A stretch of 64,000 nt of DNA, taken from positions 32,780,141 through 32,844,140 of the forward strand of contig OX421500.1 in assembly GCA_949126835.1 (NCBI GenBank). The letters are read 5' to 3'. Source of the DNA: Anisus vortex (lineage: Eukaryota; Mollusca; Gastropoda; Planorbidae). Position numbers and translations under genes: made by a program. This document shows positions 12,901-25,954 of the stretch, one piece after another. A model generated the notes under the pieces. The model worked only from the letters and a program-made list of their open reading frames with translations. It searched no databases and had not been told where the DNA came from. Position 1 is the first letter of the stretch; each line of letters begins with the position of its first letter.

Positions 12901-15900
12901 CTATGCTCGAGATGCAAATGGCAATTGCACTAGTATGTATAATATTATAATTATTTAAACCATAGCATTGTTTTTGAGCAAATAATTTTGTTTTTCATTG
13001 ATTTCATACACTATGTATGAAAAGCCAACATTAAAACACTTAAATGGGTTTTAAATTGAGTTGTTTTATTTTCCTTCAGACATTGATGAATGTGCTACTG
13101 GTGATAACAATTGTGAACAACTATGTATAGATGTACCTGGACAGTACAACTGTGATTGCAGATATGGTTTTCAATTGCAGGATGACAGAGTCTCCTGCAT
13201 TAGAGGTAAAACTAAGAATTTTCATATTTTCTTGTTTTATAAATTAAAAAAAAATATTTAACACTACTAAGAAAATATGAAAGTTTCACAGTAAATCAAC
13301 TCAATATGAAACGTAAAGCTATTTTCATAAGTCTGATTTGAGTTGCATAAATAGGTATTTTAGTCTTTGCTTAAATCAAACACTTTATCTGTCACTTAAT
13401 ATTGTATGTATATATAAATACATATATAAATATATATTTATATGCATACATAAATACATTAAAATACTTACACATATGTCTATATCAATAATCTTCTGTA
13501 AAGAAAGAGTGTCTTTAACATAGAAGATAATAATCAAACCATGGTATAAGCATAGGACGCAATAATCTTCTGTATAAAGGAACTTCTGTAACATATAAGA
13601 TATATATATTTATCTGTATATATATACATACCTTTATAATGATTGGAGTGTTTATAACTGACTTTTTTAATAGTTAAAAACAATTCATTGATGTTTTGTT
13701 TTTTTACTTAACTAAACATTACCTCTTTCAACAAACTTGAAAGTAAAAGTTAGAACTTGTTTCTTGTTTTATTACAAAGTAATTATGTTTTTATTTTCTA
13801 CACATCTCTATTATAGCTACAGATGTTTGTAAAGATTTTGAGAAACTCAATTGTTCACATGGATGTTCAGTAGATCTACAACAGAACAAGGCTTATTGTT
13901 TCTGTAGAGATGGCTACAGACTTGTTAACAATGAATTGTGTCAAGGTATTGTTGATGTTTACATTGTCATTTTCAGTTGTATAGACCTGTTTGGGGGCTT
14001 GGCCTTAAGACTCACTGACATATATTTCTTTTGAGTGCACACATATTTTTGTTTCCTTTTTCCACTTAGTATTTTACTCAAGGCGTTGTTTTTTTTTAAT
14101 GTTATTATAGTTGTTTTGTTTTTTTAATTTTAGACCATAAAAATACATGGAAACCTTAAACTAAGAACCTAGGAAGGGAATTGTTAAAAATAACGTTTAG
14201 AGATTCTTTAAAAAAAAAAAAAACATTTATTAGACCTAGGTTGGACTCTATGCTTTGGACCTTAATATTATGGTCGATTCTATCGCGATCACTGTGTCAT
14301 TACTTTTTGTTCGAGTTTCTTCAATGTTGAAAAAAACAAAACATTTAGAACTTGTTTTGTATCAAAAAAATAATAAAATGTTTTTATTACTGTCGGCTAT
14401 TCAAGAGATTGCTTAACTTACCACTAGACCTGGATCGCTTGTTTTGATTAATAAAATATAAAGTCAAATATAATTATAGATAGGCCTATATTTTATGTTT
14501 GATAGAGACAGAGGCAAGAGGCATCTTCATGAATATAAAAACCATAGCCATAGGAAATATTATGTAAAACTTTAAAAAGAAAATATTGTTCGTAGGAATA
14601 TGCTAATATATATAGGCCTATGTCGTATAGTCGGGCCTATGACCGTAGGCTATGTAGGCGTAGGCCTATGTGTTCCTTATTGAATATGATAGGCCTATAG
14701 ATATTCATATTGTCATTGTGCATGAAATATTATTCAATAATAGGCTTATAACTCAAAATTCATGAAGAAAACATGCATCAGTTTGCAAATATTAAATAGG
14801 CTATATAGCATAGCCTTATACTTATACCTTCATTATTCGCTTAATTATTTCATGCAATCGGTTAATCAACACTTTTATAAAGTAGGCCTAAATAGTTTCA
14901 GTTTAAACTGTTTACTCTTTATAACCTATAGGGCCTAATAGGCCTACTGTGGTAGTATAGTTAACTATATGATAGGTCGATTCCATATGCCTATTTGAGC
15001 CTACTATATATGAAATAATAGCTAGGGCCATCCTATAGGCCTATATTTATAATTTATATAGGCCTATAGCCTATATTAGGTCTACTAACTAATATGTTAT
15101 AATATGCTTAACTACTTCTACATAGGCCTACGGTAAAAATCCCAGAAACGATAAAATCCAAGAAAAAGACAAACAATAGCATATGGAACATAGCTCTAGG
15201 CCTAGATCTAGGCCTTTTCAAAATCAAACCTTAATGAGCTTAACTTTGACTTTTCAAGGTTCTTTTGTGACATTAAAATCGAACGATCATGAAATTAATA
15301 ATAATTAATGGCTACGATTTCTATTGCTACAAATAATAACTTAATACAATATGAATGTTGAGATTTCAACACAAACAAATCTTTATAAATATATAACTAT
15401 TTACAATTTTATTTGCATGCTTGTAAAGATGATTTACTGATCGCTCGACGCCAATGCATTAACATGGTAGGCCTAACCATAGACGCATAGGCCTAAGCCT
15501 AGAATGTATAATAAATGTTTTTTTTTTGTTAAAAACTGGGTAAAAAAAAATTACAGTTTGCTCCCCAGCTTCTATGTGTACAGTTTTTATGAAGTATTTT
15601 TTTAAAATGAAAAGCTTATATAATTACGCCTAACAACCACATGGCTCCCAGTTAAATAACAAAGGTGAAAACGATCAGCTGTTTCTTTCTGCCCCTGCCA
15701 AGTGCGCATGCCCAGAAGTTGAACTATTTTTTGGAATAGGCCTAATTAGCAAATTGAAAAGGTCTATACAAAGTATCTCACAATACACAGTATATATAAC
15801 ACAAATAACTATTTACTTTTATGTCATCCCAGATATCAATGAATGTGAAGTAGCTTCATTGAACTTGTGCAGTTATAAGTCTGGTTGTGTTAATCATGAG

Positions 15901-18900
15901 CCTGGATACAGTTGCTCTTGTCCACCAGGATCAAAGTTAGACAATGATGGACGTACTTGTATTGGTAAGAAAAACTGAAAGACTGATGTATTCATGAAAA
16001 CAAAAGAGGAAAATGTGTTACTATTATATAAAGTTTTTGAAATAAACTCAATATATACAGTGACATTAATTAAGTAAATTCAAAACAAAAATAATATTTA
16101 ATATCATTTATCATTTATAGTAAACAAGCCGATATGTGTTCCCTGTTTCTTCGAACGGGCTTTTTTTTAGAATAAACACATTATAGTTTTTTAGTTTTGT
16201 TTTTGCAACATACATAAAGTAGTATGTTTTTTTTTTGTGGTCAGTATTTTTTTAATTTATTTTTGTTTTGCACACTTTATTATAAACCAATTCAATATAC
16301 AACTAAAAAGGAAAAACAAATAATAATAATTTTTTTTTATTTCTTGCTCAAAGTATGACCACTATGATCGAATTTTGTGAGTTTATTGGGTAATTAAACT
16401 CTTTCTGTAAAACAGAACTCACATGTCTTTTAAAAAGTACTCTTAATTCGAAAATGATTGTTTGACATATTTTTTTGCTGCAACATTAGTCGTAGATCAA
16501 TATTTTTTTGTTTGTTTTTGTTTTTGTTGGTGTTATTTGCTATTTATTTATTGTTGCTTTGGAAGCAAACTTAGAATTAAATTTTAAATTCAACAGGAAA
16601 AACAATAACAACTGAAACCGATATGAATCATAGTTTATACAACGTATACGACATGAATTAAAACTTTAAAAAGTTGGTCCGGCAAATTTAAACATTGCCC
16701 GGCAATATAAAAATTTCCCGCTACATAGTTTTTAAGACGTATACGATACAAATTAAAACTTTAAAACGTTGAGCTCGGCAATTTAAACATTGCCTGGCAA
16801 TTGAAAAATTTCCCGCTACAAAGTTTATAAGACGTATACACAGAATAGGTATAGAACAGAATGCACAATCCCTATATACACAGTCACTAAAAGTTACCAT
16901 TTTCCGCAATGCAGCGGTCGCTAGAGACGCTACTATAGTAAAATGAGAAAGGGTATCTACGTCTGCCATAAATATATACAATATATATAGAGCCTACATT
17001 ATCTTTCATTATAGGCTTACTTTTATATAAATTTGACTTAATTACCCATTTTGTTTTGAACATTATATGATTAGGCCAATATGATGTAAAAATATTTATT
17101 ACCCCGTACTGATTTGAAAAAAAAATGGCTTAGACGTAGCTCGGTACCGGTAACTAAATTGCTGCGGCTACTGGTACATAAATATATATACTTTTTAAAC
17201 CAAAATAAACTTTTAAAATTATGAAGGGAAATAGGCATATAATTCATAATGAGTTAATATGAGGTTGTTTATGCTGTTGTTTATCCTTTATGGAGTCAGG
17301 AAAGCCATGCAGTTTGACATGCTCTTTTTTACGATAATCAGTCGTTTTCGTTTTCATTGTTGTAGTTTATTACACAACCGTTTATGGACATTTTGCCTGA
17401 AATATTAGCTTTGGGTGTTCGAACTTGTAGATTTGAAGAAAAGGACGTTGTAGGCTAAATAAGCATAAATATAGAGTGTAACCAGGACCGCTGCGTTTAA
17501 ATAAGCTTAGTATGGCGTCGGTATTGCTGCCCAAAACAGAAATAAAATGCGATTGCGCATTCTGTTTTATACCTATTCTGTGGACATATACAACACGAAT
17601 AAAAACGTGAAGGAATTTTTTATTTGCCAGATAAAACGTAAGATAACCATTAAAACCATTAATCATTACCCATTATAACAATTTAAAAATATCCCGCTAT
17701 AAATTACGACGCAAATTAAAACGTGAATATATTTTGTTCTATTCATTCATAAAGTACATTAGCAAAGGTTGAAGCGAAGTTAATTAAAATGAATACGCAA
17801 AATTTGATGACGCCATAAAAAAAAAAGACAACCAGCTATCCCTGCGCAAACATTGATGACGTCATATAAAAATAATCTCTACGCGTCCTTTTGTCTTATT
17901 TTTTTAGCGCGATTGATCGAAAAACTATAAAAAGTTGGAACGGCAAATTCAACATGAACCCAAAATATGTCGTTTTATTCGCGTTTTTTTACCAAACTGA
18001 CCACTGCGGTCATTTAAATTTTTTTAAAACCTTGACAGTGTTCACCGCCGTAACGCAAAGAATATTTGTAGCAAATTTCACGTTTTTATGTCCAGTATTT
18101 AAAAAGATTATGCGGTATGTACATACCCCTTAAACATGCCGGCATTGGCCCCATTCGGAATCAATTAGAGTTTTCCCCCCTTGCCCTAACCCGTACCTAT
18201 TAGGTTGCCAGCAGTTGACCGCATGGCGCCCCAATGAAAAGCGATATCGCTATGCTAGGAGGCCTTAGTAGGCCAAAATGGCTGCCATTATGGCGTCTGT
18301 ACCCGCGCCGATATGTGGGTCGATTATGGGCCAATGCGGGCATTAGACATGCGGGCGCGATTAGGTTTTGCCTGCATTGGGGCTTAATGGATATTTCCCC
18401 TCCTCACCGGCTTTTCATTTCGTTTCCATATCGGGCCAATGGCGGTAGTTTATTACCGGCGCTATGCGGTTTTTGCCTGCATTGTGCCTTAATTGACCCG
18501 TAGGCCTATATTTAGTCCTTAACCGACATTGGATGGATTCGGATTTTACCTTTATTTACCCACTTTTTCGTAATTATACATATAAATAACAAAAAAAATA
18601 TATATAGTCAATATAAGTAAAACAAAACAAAGAAATTAATTTCGTTTATATTTTTATTATATTTGTATTCAAAATATTTTTTGCAACATACGATAAAAAG
18701 TATATATATTCAATCAATAAAGCAAAACAGTGACAGTAAATAAAGTGCAAAAACATGGCAGTGGTATATTCAAGATAATTACATTCTTTTTGAAAATAAC
18801 AACATAAAATAATTTTGGTAAATTTATTGTAATAGTAGCCTACAAAATAGTCAGAAATCTGTAGATATGCCTAATTATGATTTAATAAAGATTAAAATAT

Positions 18901-21900
18901 TTTATATTTACTTGATATACAACTTTATTAATTAATTTAACAATAGCCAGGCAGCAGAGTACTGGGAAAAAAATATATTTATGGGAAAAGAAATATAGGC
19001 ATACTGCAGCCTATATCATTACTACAAGCCTACACATAAAAATATATATTGATAAAATATAACAATATGTAAACAGACATTTATATGTAAACATTGTGCA
19101 ATCAAAAAAAAATATGTAGGCCTATACAAGCCCAGTAGTTTTTTTAAATATAGGTAGACCCATACATTCAAAATACCAGTTTTTACAAATTTTGTGAAAC
19201 ATTTTTTATTTTTTTGTAAAACAATAAAATAGCCTACATGATGTGATGTTTAAAAAAAATAGCATTAGTGCAAAATGGAAGATTAATTGGACAATATTAT
19301 TTAACCCTGAATAATAGGCAGGCCAATATTATATATAATTTCATAAATATAGACTATTGTATACAAATGTATTCCAATAATTAATTAATTTAACACTCTT
19401 TGCTAGGCCTACAACAATTAAGATACATTTTACACAATACGACTACAACTAAAATTGCATTATTTATTTAAAAAAATAGGACTCAAAACGTATAAAAAGA
19501 TATACCATACATGAATGTCTTTTAGACTATTCATATATTAAAATAAATAAATCTTTGACACAAAAACTTGTAATATATTGAGAAAAAACAACAACATTGC
19601 TAAGCAATGGATTTAAATGGAACACAAGATATTTTAGGGCTGCAATTGTTTTTTTTAATATTATATAGGCCTACACACACAGACACACACTTATATTATT
19701 TTAGTCGGTAAACTGTCTTTTTCATAGCTTTGTCCATAAACATTTTCCAAAACATTAAATGATGCAATGAATTGTCATCTTTAATTATAGGCCTACTTGT
19801 CCTATAACTATAAGCATATCATAAAAATAAATAACATTTTGAACAAATTGTGATATTGTAAAAAGCACAGTAATGGTAATGGAACATAAGAATAAGATTT
19901 TTAAAAAATATACATTTGAATATTATAATTATAGACAATCCGACACATAAGGTCATCAAAAAGAGGGTCTACATTCATTAAAATATTATGTAATGATTAT
20001 CTGATTACCGTTAAAACGATTACTATTATTAAACAAAATTAAAACAACTTTGACACAACTTGTGATATTGTAAAAAAAAGCACAGTAATAGGCCTGCAGT
20101 AATGGTTTCAGAATATAAGACATTTATAAAAAAAATATATACATGATTATAAATTGCTTGAAGTTAACCAATATGAAAGAAGTAAGCAATTAAGTTGCAT
20201 ATTTACCAAAAAATTAATTATATTATAATCAGATCAGGTAAGTAAAAAAAACTTTTCAGAAAAATTTTTAGTACATATATATATTTCACTTTAAATTATA
20301 AAGATAACTTTTATTTTTCAAAGTGAAAATATTTTAGCAAAAATAACACTCACTACCCAATGCCACAATTGACAATGAGTACTTAGTTTAACCAATAGAT
20401 TTACAATTTTCAAAAACAACTTTAATAATTAATAAATATGAGCCGAGCCATTTATCATTTAGAATACTGGGTACATTTGCATACAAAGAATACATGTATT
20501 TATACATGAATATTAATCCAACACTACTCCCACAGAAAAAATTAAACAGATCTTCTGATACGAGTGAAAGGTTTCTCAGTATATCATGGTCTATTCATCG
20601 GCCAATAAGTAATCCTGTAGAAATCCTTTATTAGCACTATCTGGTGGATACCACATCTTAATATCCAAGTAGAGAACTTTTGTTAGATGTATATGTATAT
20701 ACTGCCCAATGCACACAACCTTCCATTAAATCCAGTCATAGAATTGTCCATGCTCAAATGATTTGTGAAAAAAAAGTACACTATGGTTGTGGAAGGACCT
20801 GACTTGTCAGGCAACTTAGCGAATGCATTATTTGTGAATTGTACAAGTCAAAATCACAACTATAAGTGGTCTTGGTTAAAGTGTTTGTACAATAGTCCAC
20901 ATTTCATAAAATCGTAAGACACATAAAAATGTCATTTGCTGGCCTGTTGGGTCCTCTTGTGGACATGATATTTGGGCTTTTTGTAAATGCAGCTTGGTTA
21001 ATTGATGTTTACTGCTTTCCATAAATCTTCACACTTAGCACTTGCTCATCAAAAAACTAATTGCCTGGATGTTCAGTAAATTGTATAGGCCTTAACCAAC
21101 GACATACTAATCATAGCCCACAATCAATCTCCATCCATCACGGCAGTACACGCTATACATCATCTTCAAAATCTGAAAATTAAAATGAAATTTGAATTAT
21201 AACATGTTTAAGTTTTAAAAAAAAACACTACAAGGTTAACAAGGATAAACAGAAATCCAATTAACAACTGGTGGCAAGCAATTTCTTTTAAATATTGGTA
21301 CTGGTTTTCACCATTGCAGAATAAACAGAACAATTTTGGCTTTCATAGACTGTGACATGATAATAATTAAATTTGTCTCCGGTTTATATGAATAAAAGAT
21401 TTTGATATCGAAAACAGACAGTTTTTAAAGACTAATGTTAACAGAAGTCAGTCCTGCAACCCCACAGAATTGGTACCTAAGTACCAGTAGGCAAAATAAG
21501 ATATTAAGGATCAGGTTTTTAATTTTAAAAAAGTCAATTCATTTATCGATGCAGTGGTGAAAACATTTCTAAAATCGATTAATTACTTCAAAAGTTATTC
21601 AAAACTACAGGTAACGGTAAGTTCTTTTGGAGACAAATGATAATAAAACAGTACCGATGAAAAAAAAATTGCATTTTTTAAATGTTTAATATTTCCAAGA
21701 TGAAAAAATATTACATGATTGACGTCAAATTTAGAAAAAGCAATAAACAAGCTGTTGTAAATTGAAACAATATTTAGACAAGTTGACTTAAAAACTATAT
21801 CTTTTGTTTGATTTTATTCTAAAGCTGCATAAAAACACATTTTAAGTAATTAATTTCTCAAAATAATATTAGCTTTAAAATTTCACAGCTATAACATTAC

Positions 21901-24900
21901 AAAGCAATAAGAAACTAAAAAATGACCTAGGACCATTCACATTAGTCTGCTTTTTATTGAAAAATTGGTTTTACCAACATCTGAACTGGTTTGTGGGATA
22001 GCATCACATTATATATGAATTTTAGTGTGTTTTGTAACATAGTCACTGACAAAAAATTATCTTTTGACCCTTACTTGGCCTAGTGTTTTATTAAATTATT
22101 TTTTTTTTACAATAGTTAAGTTCAAACATAACTATGATTTAGACTTAACAAATAGACCTATTTAGTTTTACATAGTATTTACTCACCCATTAGTTATGTC
22201 ATTTTATATCCTTTAACATCAGCAATAGTGCACCATTTTCCAACATGCGACATTAGAAGAACTAAAAAGTAAAAAGAAAATTAAATAATATAACCTCTAT
22301 AAATTAATAAATATTAAATAATATAACCTATATTCCTATAAATGCTATTTAAACTACCGGTATTGAATGTCATGAAATTAAGTTAAATAAGTCTATGCAT
22401 AATAATATATAAGCCTATATAAATATACAAGTATAAAAAGTTATCGTTCAGACTTTAAAACTAACAAATAGGCCTATGTCAACTTTATGTTTTACTCACC
22501 CGCTAAGTAAATCAGCATCTGTCATCTCTATCAGCTGACTGTTGTCTAGTAGTTATAGGCCAACAGGGTGTAATAGTAGATTATAAAATAGCACTACAAT
22601 CTTGACTCTGTCTACACTCTACACCATCATCAATGCTCTGCCATCTTCAGACTAAAAAAAAAATGAATTCCTTTTAATCAAAATAGAAATACAAAATTAT
22701 ATAATTTATATTAATATTATTTTTAAAAATCCATCATAACAGGACAAGATTTGTAGAAAAAGGTTTATACTCAATAACTACAGATTGTAGACCCTCTCAA
22801 TGTTACATAATTCAAGAAAAAAAATATTTTAGTTTTTTCTAAGCTATGCTAACACTTTTACCAAAAATTTTAGTTATAATTTCTAACGACAAACTAAATT
22901 TTACTCTCACATTTTCCATAAAAAAATTTTTCAAGCATTCAAATATTACAACATAATATAATAGTCAATAGGTATAACTAAACTTTAGACCTAGACTCAT
23001 ACAGGCCGCTATGGCTATAATCTATTCTATTATAGTATATACATATAAGTAGGCCCTATAATCCTATAAATATAAACTTTAGGCTATAACAATAGCCAGT
23101 CTATAGTGATAGTAAAGGGTCTAATCATAATAACCATAACTAACAACAAATAGTAGGGGATAGTTCAATTCAATATTATGGACATGTAATATATATTATA
23201 TATATAGCCTATAAGTTACTATAAGTTTAGGCGTATAGCCACTATATAATATAGACATGTATAGTATAGGCTATACTATAGGCCCTATTTCCCTATGAAA
23301 TTTAGCACGATAAACTATTTATTTTCCTGAAATGATTCAAGTTTAATAGGCCTAGGCAATTATAATTACAAAACAAAAATTTTATTTAGCCTTACTTTTT
23401 TTTTAAATCTGTAGCCTACATCAAAGTTATTTTTTAATCTTTAACATTAATTAAGTTAACTAAACTGTTAACTCATTAACTTTCATTTAGTTTAAGTTTC
23501 ATTAGCACGTGTATCTGGTTAAAAAATATAAAACAGGCTAGTATTTACTCACCTGTTTATTAAATCATCATCTATATCAATATCAGATGACTGCATGAAT
23601 ATGTTGTCTAGTAGTTAGTTATAGGATAGGTCAAGGTGTAGCCTATCAATAAATTTAATCAATGAGATTCAATGGTACTACTCTTTTGACTCAACTCTAC
23701 TCCACAGCTTCTATCTTCAGACTGAAAAAAAAATTGGAATTCCTGTTAATTAAAATACAAAGAAATAAAAGCCTAGGCCTACATTATAATAGTCATAGCT
23801 CATAGCATCATAGTCATAATCATAGTAAACTCATTCACACTCACACTCCATTTAAAATTGTATTTTGTAATTCAATAATTGTCAATAAAATATCAACAGA
23901 TAGCCTACTAACTATAATTAAAAATTCGACTACTTAAAATTCCGAACAAATATATATATGCAAATTATAATATTTACTCACCTAATAAATATCGTCCATA
24001 TATATGATATAATATATCAGCAAGTTAGGCCGTTTCATAGGGCGCGACATCTTGGTTTGTAATACACCACGCTGCACGCGACTGAGCGGGATTTCTAATC
24101 AGCTAGTTGTTTCGTTTTCGATAAAATGCTTTTCTTAATTAAAAAATATATCATTAAATTTATCATTTTAAAAAACACACATTTAAAACTATCCTGTTTT
24201 ATTTTTAATAAATTTATTTCATTAAAACGTTATTATAAAGTTCAATTTTTAATTTCTTAACTTTAACTTGGCTAATAAATTAAATAAATGCTCGCAGTCT
24301 CAAGAGTTAGTGGCCGAACGGCATAACGAACTGATTTCGCACCAGTTGGTAATGGGTTCAATTCCAATACGATCCCACTTTTTTTCTTTAATTAATATTA
24401 TTAAATTATATTTAATTTTACACAAAAAGCATTGAATTTGAATAGTCCAATAATTTATTTGAATGCATAAATATAATAAAAAGGTTCAACATTGGACAAT
24501 ACAGGCAATAAAAAAAAACAAAAAACATCAACTTTCCTATCGACATTGAATATATCTTTATAGACTATAGTACTATAGGCTTACCTACTTATTAAACTAT
24601 AAAATCTACGTTTCTTTTAAATCCGATATTTAAAATAGAGTAATTTAAAAAATATATAAATATTTCACGTTAATGAAATATAATGTCTCCAAAAAAAAAA
24701 AAAGATAGCCAACTTTAAATTCTTTAATTCTCTTTTTTTTTTTTTTACATCTAGACTCTAGACCGTCCCCTATACTTATACGTAGGCCTAGATCTATATT
24801 GTACTAAAAAAAAGAATTTATAATTTTTAAATTAAAAAAAAAACACTATAAAAATTATTAAATAGTATATATGTAGGTTACAATACATGTACTAGTCTAA

Positions 24901-25920
24901 TGTAATTCAAAGACACCAAGACGGCAAGTAGCTATTAAGTAATGCGGTCACATTAAAAAAAAACATGAAAGAAGAAACTATATTACGGTACTATTAGATT
25001 CTGCCCCAGTCAGCCATAAAACTTGTCACTTTTTTTATTACTTCAACGTGTATAGCCTAGAGCTATTCATTGTAATTAAAAGATGGTAACTTTACAAAAT
25101 GAAAGAAGCGTACTATCCTCTTAGATCTACTGACCAAAGGTAATAAAACTGGTATATTTTTAACGCTTCAACGTGTTCATCTCAGTGTCCAAACCACATG
25201 GCCACTTAACATTTAAATTCACACAGTCTAGTGAAGTATGTCATCTCAAGAGCAATTGGGCTTACCGACATTAGGTTTCTATTCGGACATTGTAAAAGTC
25301 AGCCGTAATCAAAAACCCCAAAGCGAGCCGATTCGGATTCCATGCAGGAAATCGCGGGCTAAAACCATTATGGCATGATAAGGGCAAAACCCAATCGAGT
25401 CCATTTACGCGTTGTGGGGGCCCTAATGGACCTAATCTCAATGCGGTTTTTTCCAAATGGCTGTCATACGGGCATGCTTATAGGGTACCCAGCCAGCCAG
25501 CCAGCCAGCCACATATTCCTTTTGAGATTTATATATATACAAGCCGTTATGTGCCCGATTCTTCGAACGGGCTTTTTTTTAGAATATGCTTGACACATTA
25601 TAGTTTTTTAGTTTTGTTTTTGCAACATACATAAAGTAGTATGTTTTTTTTTTTTTGTGGTCAGTATTTTTTAAATTTATTTTTGTTTTGCACACTTTAT
25701 TATACACCAATTCAATATACAACTAAAAAGAAAAAAACAAATAATGATAATTTTTTTTTATTTCTTGCTCAAAGTATGACCACTATGATCGAATTTTGTG
25801 AGTTTATTGGGTAATTAAACTCTTTCTGTAAAACAGAACTCACATGTCTTTTAAAAAGTACTGTTAATTCGAAAATGATTGTTTTATATATTTTTTTGCT
25901 ACAACATTAGTCGTAGAGCA

Positions 25921-25954
<34 letters not shown>

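Noticed and set aside
16721..16981. 86-codon minus-strand frame (and its copy at 26158-26409)
   Set aside because: Lies in the 2 kb direct repeat, overlaps repeated non-coding units and resembles no family; the copy ends differently.
17891..18133. 80-codon plus-strand frame in the 2 kb repeat
   Set aside because: It starts before the TATA-like box and differs in length between the two repeat copies; no domain.
18234..18503. 89-codon frame in the GC-rich patch
   Set aside because: Arg/Leu/Pro-rich by composition, with no family resemblance; open frames are expected in GC-rich DNA.
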